Below the pieces are notes generated by a model, which did no database searches, was not told where the DNA came from, and worked only from the letters and a program-made list of their open reading frames with translations. A program made the position numbers and the translations under genes. Shown here one piece after another: positions 44,270-53,886 of a DNA stretch of 64,000 nucleotides. The DNA is from Robiginitalea sp. (lineage in GTDB: Bacteria > Bacteroidota > Bacteroidia > Flavobacteriales > Flavobacteriaceae), in assembly GCA_024638915.1 (NCBI GenBank), contig JAHEJJ010000001.1:124001-188000 (forward strand). The letters run 5' to 3'. The stretch's first letter is position 1; each line of letters starts with the position of its first letter.

Positions 44270-45907
44270 ATGCCCTTAGAGAACACTAATCCAACACTTG
44301 CCGAGGCATGGAAAAAACTCGAGCAGCATTACGAACATACCCGGAATCTGCATCTGAAAGATCTCTTTGCACAAAACCCAGACCGGGCTGAAGAACTCAG
44401 TCTGGGCTGGAAAGATTTTCTGGTCGATTATTCCAAGAACAGAATTACCTCAGAGGCCATCTCGCTGCTTGTTGATCTTGCTAAAGAAGTCGGCCTGGAA
44501 GACGGGATCAAAAAGTATTTTGGGGGAGACCTCATCAATCAGACTGAAGGACGGGCAGTACTTCATACGGCTTTGAGGGCAGCAGAATCCGAAGATATTA
44601 GGGTAGATGGCGAAAACGTTGTCCCGGAGGTATACCAGGTAAAGAAACAGATCGAAGAATTTTCACGGAAGGTGATTTCCGGGGATAAAAAAGGATATAC
44701 CGGCAAGGCATTTACCGATGTTGTGAATATCGGGATTGGGGGTTCGGACCTGGGCCCGGCCATGGTCACCGAAGCGCTGGCCTATTATGGGAACCATCTG
44801 AAAATGCATTTCGTCAGCAATGTAGATGGAGACCACGTTCATGAGATACTCGGACGACTTAATCATGAAACCACCTTATTTATTGTTGTATCCAAAACAT
44901 TTACTACCCAGGAAACGCTGAGTAATGCATTGACCATTAAAAAATGGTTCCTCGAATCGGCTTCTGAAAAAGATATCGCAGCCCACTTTGCCGCTGTGTC
45001 TACCAATCTTGAGAAAATCGATGAGTTTGGGATCTCCCGAGATAATATCTTCCCCATGTGGGATTGGGTTGGTGGCCGTTTTTCGCTTTGGAGTGCAGTA
45101 GGATTATCGATCGCCCTGGCAACAGGTTATGACAATTTCGAAGCACTGCTCAAAGGGGCCCGCTCTATGGACCTGCATTTTAAAAACACAGCATTTGAAG
45201 AAAATATTCCGGTGATCCTGGCCATGCTCAGCATCTGGTACAACAACTTTTATGGTGCCGAGACCGAAGCGATTATTCCCTATGCCCAGTACCTGAGCCG
45301 TTTTTCTGCTTATCTGCAACAGGGCATTATGGAAAGCAATGGCAAGAGTGTTGACCGCAATGGTCAGCGCGTGGGCTATGAAACAGGGACCATCATCTGG
45401 GGTGAGCCCGGGACGAATTCGCAGCATGCCTTTTTTCAACTTATTCATCAGGGGACCAAGATGATCCCGGCCGATTTTATAGGCTTTAAAAATTCGTTGC
45501 ATGGCGATCTGGACCATCACCAAAAGCTGATGGCCAATTTCTTCGCTCAGACAGAAGCATTGATGAATGGTAAAACCTCTGAAGAGGTAGAAGCAGAACT
45601 CATGGTAAAAGGCATGAATACCGATGCCATCCGCAAGCTGAAAGCCTTTAAAATTTTCGAGGGGAATAAACCTACCAACACCATCCTTATCGACCGATTA
45701 TCACCCGAATCGCTCGGGGCATTGATCGCGATGTACGAGCATAAGATCTTCGTTCAGGGACTGGTCTGGAATATCTTTAGTTTCGATCAGTGGGGTGTTG
45801 AACTTGGAAAACAATTGGCAACAGATGTGCTGCGCGATATTACAGGAGATCAGATCGGAGATCACGACGCTTCTACTACCCGTCTTATCAGGCATTTTAA
45901 GAGCTAA
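44270..45907 (+). CDS. pgi: Glucose-6-phosphate isomerase
   Basis: A 545-residue glycolytic enzyme that interconverts glucose-6-phosphate and fructose-6-phosphate. Signatures include [39 protein letters not shown] and the [18 protein letters not shown] motif. Normal length for the bacterial/eukaryotic type. Last gene of the operon, one base after the peptidase stop. Confidence 0.95.
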   Translation: MPLENTNPTLAEAWKKLEQHYEHTRNLHLKDLFAQNPDRAEELSLGWKDFLVDYSKNRITSEAISLLVDLAKEVGLEDGIKKYFGGDLINQTEGRAVLHTALRAAESEDIRVDGENVVPEVYQVKKQIEEFSRKVISGDKKGYTGKAFTDVVNIGIGGSDLGPAMVTEALAYYGNHLKMHFVSNVDGDHVHEILGRLNHETTLFIVVSKTFTTQETLSNALTIKKWFLESASEKDIAAHFAAVSTNLEKIDEFGISRDNIFPMWDWVGGRFSLWSAVGLSIALATGYDNFEALLKGARSMDLHFKNTAFEENIPVILAMLSIWYNNFYGAETEAIIPYAQYLSRFSAYLQQGIMESNGKSVDRNGQRVGYETGTIIWGEPGTNSQHAFFQLIHQGTKMIPADFIGFKNSLHGDLDHHQKLMANFFAQTEALMNGKTSEEVEAELMVKGMNTDAIRKLKAFKIFEGNKPTNTILIDRLSPESLGALIAMYEHKIFVQGLVWNIFSFDQWGVELGKQLATDVLRDITGDQIGDHDASTTRLIRHFKS

Positions 45908-45948
45908 TACTGCTCATTTTCAAGTCTTTATAAGTTTATAACTTTCCC

Positions 45949-45979
45949 TTGGGATAACTGCTCACTTTTGCTAAATTTG
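45949..45979 (+). promoter_or_regulatory. Promoter of Oar-like receptor gene
   Basis: TTG (45949-45951), 20-nt spacer and TAAATTTG (45972-45979) fit the Bacteroidetes consensus. It implies an unusually long leader of about 95 nt before the ATG at 46083. Confidence 0.65.
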
Positions 45980-46082
45980 TGTTAAATTATGAGTTTTAAT
46001 TTAACGATGCCTTAATGCATTTAGGCGGAAAAAAAGGCTCATTTGCAAGGGATATTAGAATAACTAAACAACACTTTGAACT

Positions 46083-49000
46083 ATGAGAAAATTATGCCTG
46101 GCCATCGTTGCCCTGCTATCGGTAACTATGGCATTTTCACAGGGGGTTACCACAGCCTCGATTGGAGGTAAGGTCATCGACAGCAATGGGGAACCACTCA
46201 TTGGCGCAACAGTTTTAGCAGTGCACGTACCATCGAATACCACCTATGGTGCCGCTGCCGATTTCGATGGATTTTACCGGATCTCGGGTATGAGGACCGG
46301 AGGCCCATACAAGATTACTTTTTCGTATACAGGCTTTGCCGAAGATGTCCGGGAAGGGGTATATCTCAGCCTCGGACAGAATACCCGGCTGAGTTCCACA
46401 CTTTCTGAGTCTGTAACCGCCTTGGATGAGGTGGTCATCTCTGCCCAGGGTACCGGTGTATTCGGGTCAAATAAGACAGGGGCCAATACAAATGTTTCCA
46501 AAAGAGATATCGAAACACTGCCCGCTGCTTCGAGATCGATTGCCGACTTTGTCAGGATCACCCCTCAGGCTCAGCTGACTGAAGGGAACGATGGATTTTC
46601 CATTTCCCTGGGGGGTCAGAATAACCGATACAACGCCATCTATATCGATGGGGCGGTAAATAACGACGTATTCGGACTCGCCGGTTCAGGAACCAACGGA
46701 GGACAGACCGGGGTAAACCCTTTCTCGGTAGATGCCATTGAAACGTTTCAGGTGAACCTGGCACCTTTCGATGTAAGACAGTCTGGTTTTTCAGGTGGTT
46801 CTATTAATGCGGTCACCCGTTCCGGGTCGAACCGCTTTGATGGCTCCGCATACTATTTTGTGAGGAATCAGAGCCTGGTCGGGAAGACGCCACCAGACCT
46901 GGTGGGACCCACAGAAGATCGCGAAAAGCTCGATGATTTTACGGCCAAGACCTATGGTTTCCGTCTGGGGGGACCTATCGTAAAGGATAAAGTTTTCTTC
47001 TTTGTCAATTACGAAAGGCAAAATGATGAGATCCCTCAACCTTTTAATTTTTCCAATTATGCCGGAAGATCTTCCGAGGCAGACCTCAGCACCCTTACCT
47101 CCTTTCTTCAAAGCACCTATGGGTACGATCCGGGCTCCTATGACCAAAGCGTAAGAACGCTTGAAAGCGATAAGATCACCGCTAAGATCGACTGGAATAT
47201 CAACGAAGACCACAAACTCTCCTTCAGGCATGGTTATGTTAAAGCGGAAAACCTTGAGGCCAGAGCCTCTGGCAATACATTCATAGGCTTTATAAACGGA
47301 TCTGAGTTTTTTGAATCGACCACCAATTCCTCGGCCCTTGAATTGAACTCGCGTTTTGGCAATAAATATTCCAACAACTTTATTATGACCTATACCAGCG
47401 TGCGGGACGACAGGGATCCCTCAGGAATACCCTTTCCCACCGTTGGGATTCAGGATGGTTCGGGCCAGTTTGAATTCGGTTCTGAACCTTTTTCTACGGC
47501 CAACCTGCTGAACCAGGATATTTTTGTGATCACCAATAATTTTGAGATCTATTCCGGGCAACATGCCATCACGGTAGGGACGAACCTCGAGTGGTCTTCC
47601 ACCAAAAACCTGTTCTTTGCCTTTAATTATGGCGACTATACTTTCGAAGACCAATTTGATGGTGCCGGAGCTCTGACTTCTACCGGTCTCAACCAGTTCC
47701 TGACCCAGCAGGATGCAGATGTTTATCAACACGGCTATTCACTGGTAGGAAGTACCGCTGTAGGAGATGAATCTGATGGTGCCGCTGAATTCGGCTTGTT
47801 CCAGGCTGGCTTATATGTGCAGGACGAATGGCAGATCACCGACAATTTCAAAGGCACCTTTGGACTAAGGATCGATGTGCCCTTCTGGGAAGACGGAGCT
47901 GTAAATGATGACTTTAATACAAGGACCGTTCCGCTGCTGGAAGCAGAAGGCAAGAACCTGCAAGCGGCCCGTGTTGGCCAGGGCATTGATGCACAGATCC
48001 ATTGGGCGCCCAGGGTAGGCTTTAACTGGGATGTTGACGGTAAAGGAGAGACCCAGGTACGAGGGGGTGTAGGGATATTTACTTCAAGGGTACCATTGGT
48101 ATGGCCAGGGGCTACCTACAACAACAATGGGGTCACAGGTGGTTTTATGTTCGAGTTCGGACAGCCCTTTGAGCCCGATGTGAACAACCAATTCAAGGAT
48201 CCACTACCCGGAACCGGTGGTGTTGGAGGAAACATAGACATCTTTGCCAAGGACTTTAAACTGCCTCAGGTGACAAAATTCAACATTGGGGTAGATCAGA
48301 GATTGCCATGGTGGGATCTGATCGCTACAGTAGATTTCCTCTATACAGATGTTATTCAGGATGTATATTACGAAAACCTGAACCTCAGAGGGCCAGTAGG
48401 TACGCTCAACGGGACGGATAACAGACCTTATTATGATCGTAGGGATGAGATCGACGATACCTATGGACGGATCATTCTTGGGTCGAATACAAAAGAGGGA
48501 GATGCGACCAACCTTACCTTGTCCCTGAAGAAACCCTTTGAAAATGGCTTTTCAGGCCAGGTAGCCTATACCTATGGAAAATCAAACAAGATCTTCGATG
48601 GTACTTCTTCCCAGAACAGCTCGCAATGGAGGAACCAGGAAACGGTAAACGGTAAGAACTCTAACCTGCCGGTTACTGAATCGGACTTCTCATTAGGAAA
48701 CAGGATCATCGGAAACGTGTCTTACGCTATTGAATATGGCGGAGAATTTGGAGGCAGAACCACCATCGGCTTATTCTACGAAGCGCTGGAAGGCCAGCCC
48801 TATAGTTTTATCTATCAGGAGGGAAGAGACCTCTTAAATGATGATTCCAGAGACAACGCCCTGATCTATGTGCCGAGGAATGCAGGTGAGATCAATTTGG
48901 TAGACTTTACCGACAGCGATGGTAATGTCCTCGCCACTCCTGCACAGCAGTGGGCCGCACTCGATGCTTTTATCAACAGCAGCGACTATCTTAAGGACAG

Positions 49001-49346
49001 AAGGGGACAATATGCTGAAAGAAACGGGGCCAGGGCCCCCTGGAGCAGTATCCTGGATCTAAAATTGCTTCAGGATATCTTTTTCCAAAGCGGTGACAGC
49101 CGGCATACACTTCAGCTATCCCTCGATATTTTCAACCTATCCAATTTGTTGAATAAGGACTGGGGTAAAAGATACTTTGTTGCAAATGGTGCAGCCTCTC
49201 CGATTACCACGGTGGCCGATGCGCCAGACCCTGCATTTACTTTCGATCCTACGCTCACATTGGAGGATTTCGAACAGATCAACGACCGGGGATTCCAATC
49301 CTCAAGATGGCAGATCCAATTCGGTGTACGCTATATCTTTAACTAG
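46083..49346 (+). CDS. Oar-like TonB-dependent outer membrane protein
   Basis: A 1087-residue outer membrane protein. Signal peptide (1-20, MAFSQ), carboxypeptidase-regulatory-like domain (about 25-105: SIGGKVIDSNGEPLIGATV), plug (120-240, with SLGGQNNRYNAIYIDGAVNND and GGSINAVTRSGSN), then a long barrel. The plug text matches the Oar family, originally described in Myxococcus and widespread in Bacteroidetes; the cargo is unknown. The long barrel is typical. A strong terminator follows. Confidence 0.9.
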   Translation: MRKLCLAIVALLSVTMAFSQGVTTASIGGKVIDSNGEPLIGATVLAVHVPSNTTYGAAADFDGFYRISGMRTGGPYKITFSYTGFAEDVREGVYLSLGQNTRLSSTLSESVTALDEVVISAQGTGVFGSNKTGANTNVSKRDIETLPAASRSIADFVRITPQAQLTEGNDGFSISLGGQNNRYNAIYIDGAVNNDVFGLAGSGTNGGQTGVNPFSVDAIETFQVNLAPFDVRQSGFSGGSINAVTRSGSNRFDGSAYYFVRNQSLVGKTPPDLVGPTEDREKLDDFTAKTYGFRLGGPIVKDKVFFFVNYERQNDEIPQPFNFSNYAGRSSEADLSTLTSFLQSTYGYDPGSYDQSVRTLESDKITAKIDWNINEDHKLSFRHGYVKAENLEARASGNTFIGFINGSEFFESTTNSSALELNSRFGNKYSNNFIMTYTSVRDDRDPSGIPFPTVGIQDGSGQFEFGSEPFSTANLLNQDIFVITNNFEIYSGQHAITVGTNLEWSSTKNLFFAFNYGDYTFEDQFDGAGALTSTGLNQFLTQQDADVYQHGYSLVGSTAVGDESDGAAEFGLFQAGLYVQDEWQITDNFKGTFGLRIDVPFWEDGAVNDDFNTRTVPLLEAEGKNLQAARVGQGIDAQIHWAPRVGFNWDVDGKGETQVRGGVGIFTSRVPLVWPGATYNNNGVTGGFMFEFGQPFEPDVNNQFKDPLPGTGGVGGNIDIFAKDFKLPQVTKFNIGVDQRLPWWDLIATVDFLYTDVIQDVYYENLNLRGPVGTLNGTDNRPYYDRRDEIDDTYGRIILGSNTKEGDATNLTLSLKKPFENGFSGQVAYTYGKSNKIFDGTSSQNSSQWRNQETVNGKNSNLPVTESDFSLGNRIIGNVSYAIEYGGEFGGRTTIGLFYEALEGQPYSFIYQEGRDLLNDDSRDNALIYVPRNAGEINLVDFTDSDGNVLATPAQQWAALDAFINSSDYLKDRRGQYAERNGARAPWSSILDLKLLQDIFFQSGDSRHTLQLSLDIFNLSNLLNKDWGKRYFVANGAASPITTVADAPDPAFTFDPTLTLEDFEQINDRGFQSSRWQIQFGVRYIFN

Positions 49347-49369
49347 GGCAAATCTTGGCTTTTATGTAG

Positions 49370-49396
49370 AAACCCCGGCCGGAGCGCCGGGGTTTT
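49370..49396 (+). terminator. Intrinsic terminator after Oar-like gene
   Basis: A perfect GC-rich 10-bp stem (AAACCCCGGC at 49370-49379, GCCGGGGTTT at 49386-49395) with a 6-nt loop, ending in TTTT. Confidence 0.85.
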
Positions 49397-49438
49397 CATT
49401 TTAAAAATCCTTACATTTAGCAGCACAAACTCTATAGC

Positions 49439-49876
49439 ATGGAAATTCTGCAATCCGTCCATTCGTATCTGGCCTATATCGTATTGGCCGTACTTTTTCT
49501 GGCTGTCGCCAACGCCTTAAGGGGCCTTGCCGTCAACAAGATATTCGATCTTCATAAAGACCTTAGGATAAGCCTGTTTGCGCTGATCCTGTCTCATATC
49601 CAGCTTCTTTTGGGGCTGCTCCTTTTCTTTGTGTCGGCCAACGGACTTAAGGCGATCCAGGCGCTCGGGATGGGCGGGCTTAATGCAGAAGCTCGCTTGC
49701 TGGCCCTGGAACACCCGGCCATCAATATCGTAGCGATCATCCTGATCACCATCGGCTGGTCCCGACATAAAAAGCAGGGCGAGGACCGAAAGAAATTCAG
49801 GGCCATCGCGCTTTTCTACGGACTGGGGCTTATCTTTATCCTTAGTCGTATCCCCTGGGGGCAGTGGTTTGGTTGA
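49439..49876 (+). CDS. Small four-helix membrane protein (cytochrome b-like)
   Basis: A 145-residue protein with four predicted transmembrane helices (about 9-30, 43-65, 88-108, 121-140). Histidines lie near membrane boundaries at positions compatible with heme ligands (in QSVHSYL, LSHIQLL, LEHPAIN). Similar flavobacterial proteins are often called cytochrome B, but heme binding is not proven by sequence. It stands alone after the terminator of the Oar-like gene. Confidence 0.7.
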   Translation: MEILQSVHSYLAYIVLAVLFLAVANALRGLAVNKIFDLHKDLRISLFALILSHIQLLLGLLLFFVSANGLKAIQALGMGGLNAEARLLALEHPAINIVAIILITIGWSRHKKQGEDRKKFRAIALFYGLGLIFILSRIPWGQWFG

Positions 49877-49891
49877 TAATTACTGTTTTGG

Positions 49892-50935
49892 TTAGTATAG
49901 TTTTTTGATTAGCCATATGAATACAGGGAAATGGTCGCTATATCCTCCTTTATATTGGCCGCCGGCATAAGTCCGAAATGGATAGCCCTTATATCTGCCT
50001 CTTGCATCGATGAGAAATTCGGGTTTGTATACTCCGGCTTTCCAGAAGTAGTATCTCCCTTTGGTATTAATCATTAAATTTCTTGATATCAGGATCTGGT
50101 CGAACAAACTCCACCTATCACGGTAGGCCAGTGATCCAATCCCTTTTTTAAAGAGTTTTTCCATCGGATTAAAAAGCTTCGCAGGAGCCATGGAATCTCT
50201 ATTACCAGAGGCTTTTAATACGTTATATATGCTGTTGTCGATCGGATTGTCGTTAAAATCGCCCATCACGATAATTCTGGGATCTTCTGACCGTTTTTGA
50301 ATAGAATCTATAATTTTATGTGTGAGCCTGGCAGCCGCTAACCGGAACGGTTTTGATCTGGCTTCCCCACCTCGTCTGGATGGCCAGTGATTGATTATCA
50401 TATGATATTCTTCTCCGTCCAACAAGCCGGTAACGACTAGTTGATTTCGGGTATATTCAACTTCTTGTTGTTCGTTATATAACCATAAGCGGTGTTGTTG
50501 AAATGAAATTGGAATAAATGCAGACGGTTTATACAAAAGGGCCACATCCATCCCCCTTTCATCGGGCGAATCACCATGAATAATCCTGTATTGAAAATCC
50601 AGGAGTTCTGGATGATGGATCAAGTCATCGAGAACATTGTGATTCTCAACTTCACAGAGCCCTAACAGGTCTGGCCCTTTAAATGCACTATTTGGCCCAA
50701 AACTTTTGATGACCCTGGCAAGGCGGTCTAGTTTTAAGTTATAGCGTTTAGCATGCCATTTATCCTTCCCATGAGGTGTCCTGGAGTCATCGAAGGTCTT
50801 TGGGTCATCGATAGTGTCAAAGAGGTTCTCAACATTATAAAAGACAATCGATCGAACCGTATATTTCAGGTCCTGGGCCGAGAGACTGGTCGATCCAAAA
50901 AATAAAATGATCAGAATAGTTCGGTAATTTTTCAA
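49892..50935 (-). CDS. Secreted endonuclease/exonuclease/phosphatase family protein
   Basis: A 347-residue exported phosphodiesterase-type protein. Signal peptide KNYRTILIILFFGSTSLSAQ follows a TTG start at 50935; an ATG 13 codons upstream would place charged residues before it. The EEP fold is complete: FYNVENLFDT, LCEVEN (metal Glu), INHWPSRRGG, GDFNDNP and the catalytic YSDHFPVF. It likely cleaves nucleic acids or phosphodiesters outside the inner membrane. Divergent from a TonB receptor/DUF5689-LTD pair, which suggests joint use of extracellular nucleic acids. Confidence 0.85.
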   Translation of the reverse strand: MKNYRTILIILFFGSTSLSAQDLKYTVRSIVFYNVENLFDTIDDPKTFDDSRTPHGKDKWHAKRYNLKLDRLARVIKSFGPNSAFKGPDLLGLCEVENHNVLDDLIHHPELLDFQYRIIHGDSPDERGMDVALLYKPSAFIPISFQQHRLWLYNEQQEVEYTRNQLVVTGLLDGEEYHMIINHWPSRRGGEARSKPFRLAAARLTHKIIDSIQKRSEDPRIIVMGDFNDNPIDNSIYNVLKASGNRDSMAPAKLFNPMEKLFKKGIGSLAYRDRWSLFDQILISRNLMINTKGRYYFWKAGVYKPEFLIDARGRYKGYPFRTYAGGQYKGGYSDHFPVFIWLIKKLY

Positions 50936-51101
50936 GATACATTTTACCGTCAAATGTACATTCCCAGCCCGCAAGGAATCTGCAGCCCCTAGGACTATTT
51001 TACCCTAAAACTTCTAACCAAGGATAGAAGGTTGAAGAATACCATACTGGTCTGAACAAGGCATTTTCATAGCCTTATGTGAGATATGAGTTTTGGAATG
51101 A

Positions 51102-53870
51102 ATGATAATAGTTATGGAATATTCCTGGTTACCAATGTTGAAACTTATCGGTTTAACTGTGGGGATCTGTTTTTCCGGACTAGCACAAACAACTTTGATC
51201 AGGGGAGAAATCTTCGATAGAATTAGCCAAAAACCCTTAAAAGGGGTGAGACTATCATTTGAAGAGAGTGATTTTATCACCCATACCGATGATAATGGAC
51301 AGTTTTCTGTCGAATACTCAGGTCGTTCTTCAGACCTATTGGTCGTGAAACATTCACCGTATACCACCCAGAGGATACCTCTGGGATTTGGTGAATTGAT
51401 ATTGGATTTAGGGAAAATCTTTTTGGAGCTCGACCGTGAAACGATTGTGAACAACAGTCAATTGATAATGGCTGAAGAGACGCTGATCAGCCTATCGGAC
51501 AATGATGTGAATCTGGGTGCTTTGGGTGCGAATAGAGATCTCTTGATCAAAAGGGCAGCTTTTGATTTTAGTCAGGTTTTTTTTAGAATACGGGGATACG
51601 ATTCCCGAAATGGATTGGTCCTTCTCAATGGTATTCCCATGAATCGGATGCTAAGAGGCAGGCCTCAATGGAGTGACTGGGGCGGACTCAATGATGTTAC
51701 ACGAAACCAACAGCATCTTCCGGGCCTTCAGGCCAATCCATGGCATTTTGGCGATGTTTTGGGGGTTCTCAATATAGATACCCGCCCTGGAAGCTTACGT
51801 CCGGGCTTACGCTTTTCGAGTTCTTTATCCAACCGTACGTATTTGGGAAGGATTATGACTACCTATACCAGCACAGGTCCTGAAGACAAGGGCTTGTGTT
51901 TTTCAGTCTCCGCATCGCATCGCTGGGCTGAAAGCGCTTATTTTGATGGTACAGGCTACAAGTCCTTTGCCCTGTTTGGTTCCTTGGAATATCAATTCAA
52001 TGCTGAAAATGGCATTTATTTTACAGGCATATTTAGTTCTAATACCAGGGGTGCAAAAGCGGCGATCACACAGGAACTGATCGATCTTGGTGGACGCAGG
52101 TACAATCCATATTGGGGTTTCCAGAATGCTCATATTCGTAATTCCAGAATAAAACAGAAAAGTGAACCTATCTGTATGATGAATTATTACCACAGGAGTC
52201 CCAAATTCGATTTAGAGGCAGGAATCTCTTATCAATGGGGTGTTCAGGCCAACAGTAGACTTGGCTACTACAATGCGCCTAACCCCAATCCGGATTATTA
52301 CCGCAACTTACCCAGTTATTATATCAACAGTCCTATTGGTGCTGATTTCCTGGGTGCCAGATTTACTTCTGAGAGTTTTAGAGCTGATCCACAATTAAAT
52401 TGGGCACAACTCTACGGGGTAAATCGGTCATCCAGCGCCGAAGGAAAGGCATCTTATCTATTATACGAAGATACTTCAGAAGGGGAATGTTGGCGCGGTC
52501 ATTTTCAGTTGAACTGGAAATTAGGGGTCTCTTCCTTCCTCGATCTTAGTTTTAATATTGCGGATTTCAAAAGAGCTTACTATGCCAGGATAAAAGATCT
52601 TTTGGGAGCGGATTATCATGAGGATGTAGATGCATTTTCAAATACATTGAACCAAATGGGCAACAATCCAATAAGGTCTGAAGGAGAATTATTCGGATAC
52701 CATTACAAAATAAACTCACGGCATATGGATGCATTTGCCCAGTGGCGATTTGGATTTGCTAAATGGAATGGTTTTATCTCTGGAAAATATTACATAACAT
52801 CCTATGGCAGGGAGGGGTTGTTTAGAAATGGCAGATATCCTGAAGATTCATTCGGATCGAGTAAACCCGTTGAATTCCAAAGCTACGGGTTTAAAAGTGG
52901 AATCTCTTATGAGTTGACTAAGCGTCATCGTATCGAAGGTAATGCATACTATTCTTTCAGGCCGCAGGTACTGGCTAATGTATTTATCAATCCCAGGGAA
53001 AACAACAAAATTGTCGATAAAATCTCAGATGAACTTGTTTATGGTACGGATCTCACTTATCGTTTTGATCTACCTGGACTATCAGGAAGGATAACAGGTT
53101 ATTATACCCGGTTCAGGCAGACAACGGACATCAATTTTTTCTTTGTGGATTCAGGGGTTGGGTCTGATTTTGTACAGCAAGTGCTTTCTGGTGTGGATAA
53201 ATTACACACTGGGATCGAATGCGGTCTTTCTTTTATGCCCACATCCTCAATTGCATTAACTGCTGCTGTCTCTGTCTCCAAATATGTTTATGCAAACAAC
53301 CCTGCTCTTAGTATTAATTTTGATACAGCCGGCCCCGAAGAAGAACTCATTAATGTGGATGGGGAAGAGGATCTTGGTATTGCCGATATCAAAAATCTGA
53401 ACCTGGCCCGGGGACCAGCGCAGGCAATTTCTCTCGGCGTGGATTACAGAGATCCTAAGTTCTGGTGGATTGGGATTACGTTGAACAGACTCGCAGAAAA
53501 CTATATTGGTTTATCTCCAATAACCAGAACCGCGAGTTTTAGATTAGATCCGGAGTCTGGCGTTTCATTTCCAAATGCTACGGAGGAGAATATTAAAAAT
53601 ATGCTCCATCAAAAACCACTTCCGGAAGTCTACCTTTTAAATATGACCTGTGGTAAATCCTGGATATGGGGTAAAAAGTACGTGTCACTTTTTTTGAGCA
53701 TCTCAAATTTACTGGATTCCGAATTTAAATCTGGCGGATTTGAACAAAGCCGAAACGGGAATTTCGGACAAATCTATAGGGATCGGCTTGGTGGCCACCC
53801 TTCCTTTGGACCGAAATACTGGCTGGGGTATGGCAGGACCTATTTTTTAAACTTTTCTGTGAACTTTTAA
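51102..53870 (+). CDS. TonB-dependent receptor linked to nuclease and DUF5689 gene
   Basis: A 922-residue outer membrane receptor. The start may be ATG 51102, 51114 or 51135; the last gives the cleanest signal peptide (LKLIGLTVGICFSGLAQ). A carboxypeptidase-regulatory-like domain (RGEIFDRISQKPLKGVRLSF) is followed by a plug with FRIRGYDSRNGLVLLNGIPM, then a barrel. The plug variant differs from SusC and siderophore types. No SusD homologue is present; instead the next gene, 16 bp downstream, is a DUF5689-LTD lipoprotein. Cargo inferred, not shown, to be nucleic acid derived. Confidence 0.85.
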   Translation: MIIVMEYSWLPMLKLIGLTVGICFSGLAQTTLIRGEIFDRISQKPLKGVRLSFEESDFITHTDDNGQFSVEYSGRSSDLLVVKHSPYTTQRIPLGFGELILDLGKIFLELDRETIVNNSQLIMAEETLISLSDNDVNLGALGANRDLLIKRAAFDFSQVFFRIRGYDSRNGLVLLNGIPMNRMLRGRPQWSDWGGLNDVTRNQQHLPGLQANPWHFGDVLGVLNIDTRPGSLRPGLRFSSSLSNRTYLGRIMTTYTSTGPEDKGLCFSVSASHRWAESAYFDGTGYKSFALFGSLEYQFNAENGIYFTGIFSSNTRGAKAAITQELIDLGGRRYNPYWGFQNAHIRNSRIKQKSEPICMMNYYHRSPKFDLEAGISYQWGVQANSRLGYYNAPNPNPDYYRNLPSYYINSPIGADFLGARFTSESFRADPQLNWAQLYGVNRSSSAEGKASYLLYEDTSEGECWRGHFQLNWKLGVSSFLDLSFNIADFKRAYYARIKDLLGADYHEDVDAFSNTLNQMGNNPIRSEGELFGYHYKINSRHMDAFAQWRFGFAKWNGFISGKYYITSYGREGLFRNGRYPEDSFGSSKPVEFQSYGFKSGISYELTKRHRIEGNAYYSFRPQVLANVFINPRENNKIVDKISDELVYGTDLTYRFDLPGLSGRITGYYTRFRQTTDINFFFVDSGVGSDFVQQVLSGVDKLHTGIECGLSFMPTSSIALTAAVSVSKYVYANNPALSINFDTAGPEEELINVDGEEDLGIADIKNLNLARGPAQAISLGVDYRDPKFWWIGITLNRLAENYIGLSPITRTASFRLDPESGVSFPNATEENIKNMLHQKPLPEVYLLNMTCGKSWIWGKKYVSLFLSISNLLDSEFKSGGFEQSRNGNFGQIYRDRLGGHPSFGPKYWLGYGRTYFLNFSVNF

Positions 53871-53886
53871 TTGGTATTGGAGGATT

